NCBI GenBank assembly: GCA_026004615.1
Contig: BPJM01000003.1
Coordinates: forward strand, 310,001-374,000
From: Planctomycetota bacterium
Lineage (GTDB): Bacteria; Planctomycetota; J058; J103
Reading direction: 5' to 3'
DNA: 64,000 bases
Below the pieces are notes generated by a model, which ran no database searches, had not been told where the DNA came from, and saw only the letters and a program-made list of their open reading frames with translations. Shown piece by piece: positions 58,325-64,000 of the stretch. The translations under genes and the position numbers were made by a program. Each line of letters opens with the position of its first letter. The first letter of the stretch is position 1.

Positions 58325-59338
58325 ATGCGCGTCTACCGGGAGCTGGCCGCGCTGCGCCCGGCCGCCTTCCGCTCGCCGGCGGTGACCATGGGGGTGTTCG
58401 ATGGGGTGCACCGCGGGCATCGCCGGCTGCTGGCGGCGCTGCACGAGGCGGCGGCGCGCACCGGCGGCGAGGCCGTGGTGCTGACCTTCGAGCGCCATCC
58501 GCGCGCGGTGCTGGGCGAGGATCCGCCGCCCAGCATCACCACCCTGGAGCACCGGCTGGAGCTGCTCTGCGCGGCGGGGGTGGACGCGGCGGTGGTGCTG
58601 CCCTTCGACCGTGCGCTCGCCGCGATGCCGGCCGAGCGGTTCGCGCGCGAGGTGCTCGCCCGCCGCCTGGGGGCGCGGGCGGTGGTGCTGGGCGAGGATG
58701 CGCGCTTCGGGCACGGCCGCCAGGGCGACCTGGCGCTGCTGCGCCGGCTCGCTCCCGAACTGGGCTTCGAGGTGGTGGCGGTGCCGCTGTTGCGGGAGGG
58801 CGGCGCTCGCGAGGGCAGCGGCGCCGCGGCGCAGCCGGTCAGCTCCAGCGCCGTGCGGGCCGCGATCGCCGCGGCGCGCCTGCAGGAGGCGGAGCGGTTG
58901 CTCGGGCGGCCGGTGACCATCACCGGGCGCGTGGTGGCGGGCCAGGGACTCGGCCGGCGGCTGGGGGTGCCGACCGCGAACCTCCAGCCGCTGCACGAGC
59001 TGCTCTTGCCGCACGGGGTCTATGCGGCGCAGCTGGCGCTCGGGGGCCGGCTGTGGCCGGCCATGATGAGCATCGGGGTCCGGCCCACCGTGGCTCCCCC
59101 CGGGGCGCCGCCGACGGTCGAGGTCCACCTGATCGGCTTCGAGGGCGAGCTGTACGGCCAGGTCCTGCGCGTCGAGGTGCTGGCGCGGCTGCGGGACGAG
59201 GAGCGCTTCCCCTCGCTGCAGGCGCTGCAACAGGCCATGGCGCGCGATCGGGAGGCCGCGCTCGCCGTGTTCGCCCGCCGCCGCGCCGGCGCCGCGCCGG
59301 GGGACCGGCCCGCTCCTGCGAGCGGGCCGCGCGCCTGA
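58325..59338 (+). CDS. ribF: Bifunctional riboflavin kinase/FAD synthetase
   Basis: A 337-aa enzyme converting riboflavin to FMN and FAD. The N-terminal FAD synthetase domain has MGVFDGVHRGHRRLL (nucleotidyltransferase HxGH-type site), FERHPRAVLG and FGHGRQGDL. The C-terminal riboflavin kinase domain has GRVVAGQGLGRRLGVPTANL and MMSIGVRPTV, ending in a DREAALA helix. Tail of about 30 residues is Pro/Ala-rich. Supplies FAD for the ApbE-type flavinylation encoded at 4569 (pathway link, not genetic linkage). Confidence 0.95.
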   Translation: MRVYRELAALRPAAFRSPAVTMGVFDGVHRGHRRLLAALHEAAARTGGEAVVLTFERHPRAVLGEDPPPSITTLEHRLELLCAAGVDAAVVLPFDRALAAMPAERFAREVLARRLGARAVVLGEDARFGHGRQGDLALLRRLAPELGFEVVAVPLLREGGAREGSGAAAQPVSSSAVRAAIAAARLQEAERLLGRPVTITGRVVAGQGLGRRLGVPTANLQPLHELLLPHGVYAAQLALGGRLWPAMMSIGVRPTVAPPGAPPTVEVHLIGFEGELYGQVLRVEVLARLRDEERFPSLQALQQAMARDREAALAVFARRRAGAAPGDRPAPASGPRA

Positions 59339-59405
59339 GCGGCCGTGGCTGCGGCCGCGGCACGCGCGGGGTCCGCCCCGCGGCGGCCCGGCTGCTCGCC
59401 CCGCG

Positions 59406-59981
59406 CTAGCTCCGCTTGAGCCCGGTCGCCAGCCCCAGCCCGGCGAGTGTGCCCGAGGGCAGGGTGTGGGTGAGCAGCGCATCGAGCCGGCCGGCACCCG
59501 CCTGCAGCAGCGCGCCCAGCGACTGGATGTGCTGGCCCACGGCGTGCCAGTCCACCGGGGGCAGCACGCCGGCGTGCTGCAGCCCCAGCACCCCGAGCAG
59601 CCCCAGTCCGATGAGCACCGCGAGCAGCTTCGCCACCGCGCGCACGGCCGCCCCGATGCACAGTCCGGCGAAGAACATGATCCCGCTCTCGGTAAGGATC
59701 GGAGCCGCCCGCGCGGCGAGCGGTTGCGCCGGCTCGGCGGCGGCGTGCCCGCCGGCCGCCCCGGTGCGGCTGCCGCTGGCCGCAAAGCCCTGGGCCTCCG
59801 GCGGCGTGAGCTGCCGGGCGCGCTGGGCGACCGGCACGCCCTCGCCCACCGGTCGCAGCGCCGTCCAGGCGTGCAGCCCCAGACCGCTCAGCAGCACCGC
59901 CGCCCCGAGCAGCACGCACGCCTTCTTCCAGCGCGGCCAGCCCGGCCGCGGCGCCTCGCCCCGCCCGGCGTCCTTCGCCAT
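59406..59981 (-). CDS. FUN14-like membrane protein
   Basis: A 191-aa protein with an N-terminal TM helix (ACVLLGAAVLLSGLGLHAW), a linker of about 45 residues, and a C-terminal module of two hydrophobic segments: GIMFFAGLCIGAAVRAVAKLLAVLIGLGLLGVLGL followed by PVDWHAVGQHIQSLGALL. This matches the FUN14 family pattern (GxCxGxAxKxxxK..G followed by a W/D-containing amphipathic segment). FUN14 proteins in bacteria are of unknown function. Convergent with ribF (67 bp between stops). Confidence 0.6.
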   Translation of the reverse strand: MAKDAGRGEAPRPGWPRWKKACVLLGAAVLLSGLGLHAWTALRPVGEGVPVAQRARQLTPPEAQGFAASGSRTGAAGGHAAAEPAQPLAARAAPILTESGIMFFAGLCIGAAVRAVAKLLAVLIGLGLLGVLGLQHAGVLPPVDWHAVGQHIQSLGALLQAGAGRLDALLTHTLPSGTLAGLGLATGLKRS

Positions 59982-60161
59982 GCTATGCCCTCCGCCGCCT
60001 GCCCCACATTGTCCGATATCGGCCGGCGCCGCGCTGGGGGCCGCCGCGAGCGATCCCGCGGACCGACGGTCCCCGCCCCTCCCGTTGGTCCTGCGGCGGA
60101 CATTTCGATGGGGCGAGAGGTGCGGTCATCTCTATTGGGTTGCTACACTGCGCGGGGAGAG

Positions 60162-60190
60162 TTGACCCCACCCCCTGCCACCGCTAGACT
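60162..60190 (+). promoter_or_regulatory. Promoter of tRNA-Phe
   Basis: TTGACC (60162-60167), 17 bp, TAGACT (60185-60190), 15 bp before the mature tRNA start. Confidence 0.65.
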
Positions 60191-60204
60191 CTATCACCCG
60201 CGGT

Positions 60205-60280
60205 GGTCGGATAGCTCAGCTGGTAGAGCACGGCGCTGAAAACGCCGGTGTCCCCGGTTCAAATCCGGGTCCGACCACCA
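60205..60280 (+). tRNA. tRNA-Phe (anticodon GAA)
   Basis: A 76-nt cloverleaf: acceptor GGTCGGA / TCCGACC, D-arm AGCTCAGCTGGTAGAGC, anticodon stem CGGCG / CGCCG with loop CTGAAAA (anticodon GAA), T-arm CCCCGGTTCAAATCCGGG. CCA is encoded. Single tRNA with its own promoter. Confidence 0.98.
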
Positions 60281-60320
60281 GCCTCCCCATGGCCGGAGCC
60301 CTGCGAGTGCGGCCACGCCC

Positions 60321-61301
60321 TCAGCGCGGGATGTGCAGCCCGAGCCGCGCCCGCAGCCAGGTCTCCAGCCCCAGCCACCCCTTGTGCCAGGCCGGGATGG
60401 AGACACGCGCGCCGAACACGTCGTGGCCGCGCCGCTCGATCTCATCGAGCACCCGCTCGTAGATGCGGCAGATCGCGGTCAGCGGCAACAGGCGCCGGCG
60501 CTCGGCCGGGCTGGTCAGCTCGCGGGCTCGGCGGTAGAGCGCACGCGCGCGCTCGACCTCGAAGGCGAGCAGCGCGCGCAGCCGCGGCCCCGGCGGCCCG
60601 CTGCCGCGCAGCTGCTCGGGCGCCACCCCGAACCGCCGCAGATCCTCCTGCGGCAGATAGACCCGCCCCCGCTCGGCGTCCTCGCGCACGTCGCGGATGA
60701 TGTTGGTGAGCTGGACCGCGCGCCCCCCGGCGAGCGCGTACTCCGCCAGCCGCTCGGGATCGAGCCCCAGCACCTGCATGGTGGCGCGGCCGACCGCGGT
60801 CGCCACCCGGTCGAGATAGACGCAGAGCGCCACCCAGGTCTCGTAGCGCTCGCGCTCCAGGTCCATGGCGCAGCCCTCGAGCACCTCCTCCAGGTGGCGG
60901 CGCTCCAGCCCGCAGCGCCGGCGCACGTCGGCCAGCGCCACGAAGATGGGATCGGCGGCGGGCGGCGTCGGCGCGGCAGGGGGGCCGGCGGGCGGCACCC
61001 CCTGCCGCCAGCACCGCTCCAGCTGCGCCCGCAGCCGCTCCAGCCCCTTGCGCTTGTCCGCCGGGCTGCCCGGCTCATCGACCACGTCGTCGGCCGCACG
61101 GCAGAACGCGTACAGCGCGTACATCGCGCGGCGCTGGGGCGGCGGCAGGAGCAGAAAGGCGTAGTAGAAGTTCTTCGCCGCCCGGCGCGCCACCGCGGCG
61201 CAGTGCGCGTACGCCGCGTGCAGTCCCCGCCGGCCAGGCGGCGCCGCCGGTGAGCCTGGCGGCTGCATGCTGCGTGCGGTGGCGGCCGCGCTGGTCGCCA
61301 T
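60321..61301 (-). CDS. Squalene/phytoene synthase family protein (HpnD-like)
   Basis: A 326-aa head-to-head prenyl transferase. First Asp-rich motif DDVVDE at 71-76; second motif region QLTNIIRDVREDAERGR; then VYLPQEDLRRFGV. The YYAFLLLPPPQRRAMYALYAF segment opens the domain. The motifs fit the presqualene-diphosphate/phytoene synthase family; the order and length are closest to HpnD-type squalene synthesis enzymes. Whether the product is squalene (C30) or phytoene (C40) cannot be told from motifs alone. Last gene of the mevalonate operon: AGGAG precedes the ATG, and it starts 12 bp after phosphomevalonate kinase. Confidence 0.85.
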   Translation of the reverse strand: MATSAAATARSMQPPGSPAAPPGRRGLHAAYAHCAAVARRAAKNFYYAFLLLPPPQRRAMYALYAFCRAADDVVDEPGSPADKRKGLERLRAQLERCWRQGVPPAGPPAAPTPPAADPIFVALADVRRRCGLERRHLEEVLEGCAMDLERERYETWVALCVYLDRVATAVGRATMQVLGLDPERLAEYALAGGRAVQLTNIIRDVREDAERGRVYLPQEDLRRFGVAPEQLRGSGPPGPRLRALLAFEVERARALYRRARELTSPAERRRLLPLTAICRIYERVLDEIERRGHDVFGARVSIPAWHKGWLGLETWLRARLGLHIPR

Positions 61302-61313
61302 GGCCCTGTGCTC

Positions 61314-62594
61314 CTAGGCGGACCCCCGTGCGCGCGGACCGTCCAGCGCTCGCTCCCGCACCCCCCAGCGGGCGATCTCGAGCGGGATGGGGAGGATGCC
61401 CTCCGCGCTCCAGCCGGCCATGACCCGCGCCTCGGTCTGCTCGTCCCAGACGATCGCCAGCCCGCAGTCCCCGCCGCCGGCGCCCGAGACCTTGGCGGCG
61501 GCGCCGCTGCCGGCATGCTGTTCGACCAGCGCCACCAGCCGCTCGAGCGCCGGGGTCACGATCCCGAGCCCGCTCTGCTCTGTCAGGAACACCAGCGCCC
61601 GGTGCGCGTGCCGGATCGCCTGCTGCACCTCGGCGGGAACCCCGCGCCGCAGCGCCGCCACCAGCATGGCGGCCGCGGCATGCGACAGCTTGCGGAAGCG
61701 GGCGTGCGCGCCCGGCTGCTCGTGCCGCCAGCGCCGATAGCCGCGCACCAGCTCCGGGGTGCCGCTCGCCCGTCCGGTGAAGCCTGCGAGCAGCCGCATT
61801 CCCCCCGGCACCGGCAGCGGCTCGATCTCCAGCTCCGGCCAGGGCGCACGCACCAGCTCCAGCGGGGTGCGCGCGTGGCGGACCGCATGGGCGAGCCACT
61901 CCTCGCTCGGCCGAATGAAGGCGAGCACGCCGCCGTAGCTCGCTGCTGCGACGTCGATGCCGCTGCCTGCGCCGCCCTGCGCGGCGTGGTGCGCCAGCAG
62001 GCTGAGCCGCAGCACCGCCCGCCGGAAGGTGGGCCGGTCGATCGGCACCCCGTGCGCCGCCAGCACCGCCGCCGCGCTTGCCACGGTGACCGCAGCCGAG
62101 GTGCCGAGCCCGAGCTTGGTCCGCTCGCCGCTGGCCAGCTCCTGGCTGCCGGCACTGCTGTCGAGCTGCAGCTCGAGCCCCTGCGGCCGCAGCCCCAGGG
62201 CCGCCACGTACCGGTAGGCCAGCTCGAGCGCCGCGCCCACCACCCGCCAGCGCCCCAGGGCACCGGACTGTCCGGCGGTGCCCGCCCCGCCGTGCCACAG
62301 CGCGAGCGCCTGGCGCACCGGGTGCGGCGGCTCGCCCTCGCCGCAGGGCGCCCCGGCGAGCCAGAGCTGTCCGTCGGCCTCGGGTCCGCTCAGCACCAAC
62401 CGGCCCGCGCTGCCGGTGAGGTCCTCGACCCTGACGCCGCCTTCGGGCCGGGGCAGCACCATGGCCCGGACCAGTCGTTCCAGCCCCGCGACGACGCCGA
62501 GGCCCCGGGGCTCCAGGACCCCGTACTCGCCGGCGAGCACGAGCTTGAGCGGCACCCGCAGCTCCAGCGCCCTGCCGCCCATGCTATGCCTCAT
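61314..62594 (-). CDS. Phosphomevalonate kinase
   Basis: A 426-aa GHMP kinase phosphorylating mevalonate-5-phosphate to the diphosphate. PMK hallmarks: KLVLAGEYGVLEPRG near the N-terminus, ATP-binding GLGTSAAVTVASAAAVL, GSGIDVAAASYGG, and the C-terminal KVSGAGGGDCGLAI. Somewhat longer than average. The start at 62594 overlaps the stop of the upstream decarboxylase (atgA/tga overlap), giving coupling; 62582 is an alternative. Encoded between the decarboxylase and the prenyl synthase. Confidence 0.92.
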   Translation of the reverse strand: MRHSMGGRALELRVPLKLVLAGEYGVLEPRGLGVVAGLERLVRAMVLPRPEGGVRVEDLTGSAGRLVLSGPEADGQLWLAGAPCGEGEPPHPVRQALALWHGGAGTAGQSGALGRWRVVGAALELAYRYVAALGLRPQGLELQLDSSAGSQELASGERTKLGLGTSAAVTVASAAAVLAAHGVPIDRPTFRRAVLRLSLLAHHAAQGGAGSGIDVAAASYGGVLAFIRPSEEWLAHAVRHARTPLELVRAPWPELEIEPLPVPGGMRLLAGFTGRASGTPELVRGYRRWRHEQPGAHARFRKLSHAAAAMLVAALRRGVPAEVQQAIRHAHRALVFLTEQSGLGIVTPALERLVALVEQHAGSGAAAKVSGAGGGDCGLAIVWDEQTEARVMAGWSAEGILPIPLEIARWGVRERALDGPRARGSA

Positions 62595-63595
62595 CAGCTG
62601 GCTGGCCTGCCCGCCGCCGCGGGGCGCTCCAGGATCTCGACCCCGCCGCCGGCCCGGCAGCAGAGCACCCGGAGCACGCCGGGCTCCGCCCGCAGCCGCC
62701 GCGCCACCTCCTCCAGCTGCTCGGCACGGCATAGCGCCGCGACGTTGGGGCCGGCATCGACGGTGAAGTAGGCCTCGCAGCCCTCGGCCCGCCAGGAGGC
62801 GAACCGACTCACCAGCCGTGCGGTCTCCGCTCGCCAGTACACCAGCGGCGGATCGGCCGCCGCCGCCGTCATGTGCATCTTGGTGGCGCTCGCCTCGGCG
62901 AGCAGCCCCAGCCGGCCGAAGTCGCGCGCCGCCACCGCGCGCCGTGCCTCCAGCAGGTCCGATTCCGCCGTCGCCTCCCAGTGCAGGTATGCTGGCGCCC
63001 GGCACGCGCGCTCCATGCCGGCGCTGGAGCCCACGGCCTTCTCGCCCGCGTCGATGATCGCGATCGCCATCGCGAGCGGCCAGGCCTGCGGGGTGCAGAG
63101 CTGCTCGGCGTACGAGTCGGAGCCGTCCGTGCGGCTGCCGCGATGCCAGATCACCAGCCCGCCGAAGATGGAGCGCGCCGCCGAGCCCGAGCCGCGCCGT
63201 GCCAGCACCGACAGCTCGCGCGGGCTGAGCTCCAGGCCCGCTGCGGCCGCCGCCGCCGCCGCGAGCGCGGCGAAGCCCGCGGCGCTGGAGGCGAGCCCGG
63301 CGCCGAGCGGCACCGTGCTGGTGGAGATCACGCGCGCGCCGAGCCGCAGGCCCGCCTGCTCGCGCACCAGGTCGAGAAGCGCCGAGACGCGCTCCAGCTC
63401 CCGGCCGGTGCGCTCGCGGCCGTCGATCTCGAGTCGATCGCGCTCGCACGCGCCGAACTCGACCGTGGTCTCCGCCCCCAGCCCCTCGAGCGTGAGCGAG
63501 AGGCTGCCGTTGCGCGGCAGGCGCAGCCGCTCGTCGCGCTTGCCCCAGTACTTGATCAGCGCGATGTTGGTGTTGGCCCGGGCGGTGGCGCGCAT
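62594..63595 (-). CDS. mvaD: Diphosphomevalonate decarboxylase
   Basis: A 333-aa GHMP enzyme making isopentenyl diphosphate by ATP-driven decarboxylation. Landmarks: ANTNIALIKYWGKRDE at the N-terminus, PRNGSLSLTLEGLG, ASSAAGFAALA (phosphate loop), RRGSGSAARSIFGG (catalytic Arg/Ser region), AIIDAGEKAVGSSAGMERA and TVDAGPNVAALC (catalytic Asp). The full motif set is characteristic of the classical mevalonate pathway. 21 bp after mevalonate kinase. Confidence 0.95.
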   Translation of the reverse strand: MRATARANTNIALIKYWGKRDERLRLPRNGSLSLTLEGLGAETTVEFGACERDRLEIDGRERTGRELERVSALLDLVREQAGLRLGARVISTSTVPLGAGLASSAAGFAALAAAAAAAAGLELSPRELSVLARRGSGSAARSIFGGLVIWHRGSRTDGSDSYAEQLCTPQAWPLAMAIAIIDAGEKAVGSSAGMERACRAPAYLHWEATAESDLLEARRAVAARDFGRLGLLAEASATKMHMTAAAADPPLVYWRAETARLVSRFASWRAEGCEAYFTVDAGPNVAALCRAEQLEEVARRLRAEPGVLRVLCCRAGGGVEILERPAAAGRPAS

Positions 63596-63616
63596 CCCTG
63601 CTCCCCCTGCGCTGAG

Positions 63617-64000
63617 CTAGGCGATCGTGGTGACGAACGCATCGAGTGCCCCCAGGCCCCGCGCGGCGCCGAGCACGCGTTCTTCCAGCGCTGGTCCGGC
63701 ATCCGGGGGCAACAGCGCCAGGGTGGCGCCGCCGCCTCCGGCGCCGCTCAGCTTCGCCCCCAGCGCACCGGCCGCGCGCATGACCGCGCAGCACCCATCC
63801 TGCTCGGGGGAGCTGAGCCCGAGCGCGGCGAGCGCGGCGTGCGCCTGGTCCATGAGCCGGCCGAGCGCGCCGGCCGGCGGTGGCTCGCCGCTCGCCGCGT
63901 GCCCCGCCTCGACGAACCACTGGCGCGCACTCTCGACGAGCTGGCGCGAGGTCGCGAGGAACTCGGTGAAGCGCGGATCGCCGGCCTGCTGCAAGGCGCG
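63617..64000 (-). CDS. Mevalonate kinase, C-terminal part (5' end outside window)
   Basis: At least 127 residues of a GHMP kinase. Contains the C-terminal domain with the motif KLSGAGGGGATLALL, plus the preceding helices (LMDQAHAALAALGLSSPEQD; DGCCAVMRAAGALGAK). In context, upstream of mvaD and phosphomevalonate kinase, mevalonate kinase is the natural call. The sequence begins mid-gene at the window end, so start and N-terminal motifs are not visible. Confidence 0.82.
   Translation of the reverse strand, partial: RALQQAGDPRFTEFLATSRQLVESARQWFVEAGHAASGEPPPAGALGRLMDQAHAALAALGLSSPEQDGCCAVMRAAGALGAKLSGAGGGGATLALLPPDAGPALEERVLGAARGLGALDAFVTTIA

Overview
The window is very GC-rich bacterial DNA from a Gram-negative (diderm) organism. 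It encodes outer-membrane beta-barrels, lipoproteins with cysteine lipoboxes and Sec-type signal peptides. Almost every recognisable promoter has a TTGAC-like -35, a 16-18 bp spacer and a TAnnnT -10, and GTG/TTG starts are common. The RpoC N-terminus (a short [14 protein letters not shown] start), the separation of rpoBC from rplKAJL, SpoIIE phosphatases, DUF3352-like/pilin-like fusions and glycine-rich lipoproteins remind me of deep-branching Planctomycetota/PVC-type genomes. This assignment is an impression from protein style, not a phylogeny. The organism makes isoprenoids by the mevalonate route.

Layout. 1-2.8 kb: selB and a TPR-metallopeptidase gene, both interrupted by single-base frameshifts. 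3.0-6.8 kb: an extracytosolic flavin cluster consisting of a porin, a fused FMN-binding/ApbE protein and a 4-TM histidine-bearing membrane protein. 6.9-15.4 kb (minus strand): dienoyl-CoA-reductase-like SDR, PriA, a PilZ/paired-sensor operon, an RNase HII-like protein and a PII protein. 15.5-18.1 kb: an unusual protein that appears to join an inner-membrane anchor, a long coiled coil and an outer-membrane barrel. 18.2-23.2 kb (minus): rimO-pgsA-pgpA-SpoIIE phosphatase operon. 23.4-26.0 kb (plus): tRNA-binding protein, STAS protein, mannose-6-phosphate isomerase and a small membrane protein. 26.1-29.0 kb (minus): three related lipoproteins. 29.2-31.7 kb: an unrecognised cysteine-motif protein and a lipoprotein metalloprotease. 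32.2-42.7 kb: rpoB, rpoC and a DUF3352-like/pilin-like fusion. 42.8-47.7 kb: four oxidative enzymes (FMO, Rieske oxygenase, frameshifted P450, MpaB/DUF2236). 49.4-53.9 kb: complete gcvT-gcvH-gcvPA-gcvPB. 54-60 kb: methyltransferase, rpsT, TPR protein, transposase HTH remnant, def, ribF, FUN14-like protein and tRNA-Phe. 60.3-64 kb (minus): mevalonate kinase (partial), mevalonate diphosphate decarboxylase, phosphomevalonate kinase and squalene/phytoene synthase, an operon feeding isoprenoid carbon into a C30/C40 product.

The most novel-looking items are the putative single-polypeptide inner-to-outer-membrane bridge (15.5-18.1 kb), the fused self-flavinylating redox cluster (3.0-6.8 kb), and the sensor kinase next to an ATPase-less paralogue that shares its membrane and tail modules (10.0-13.7 kb).
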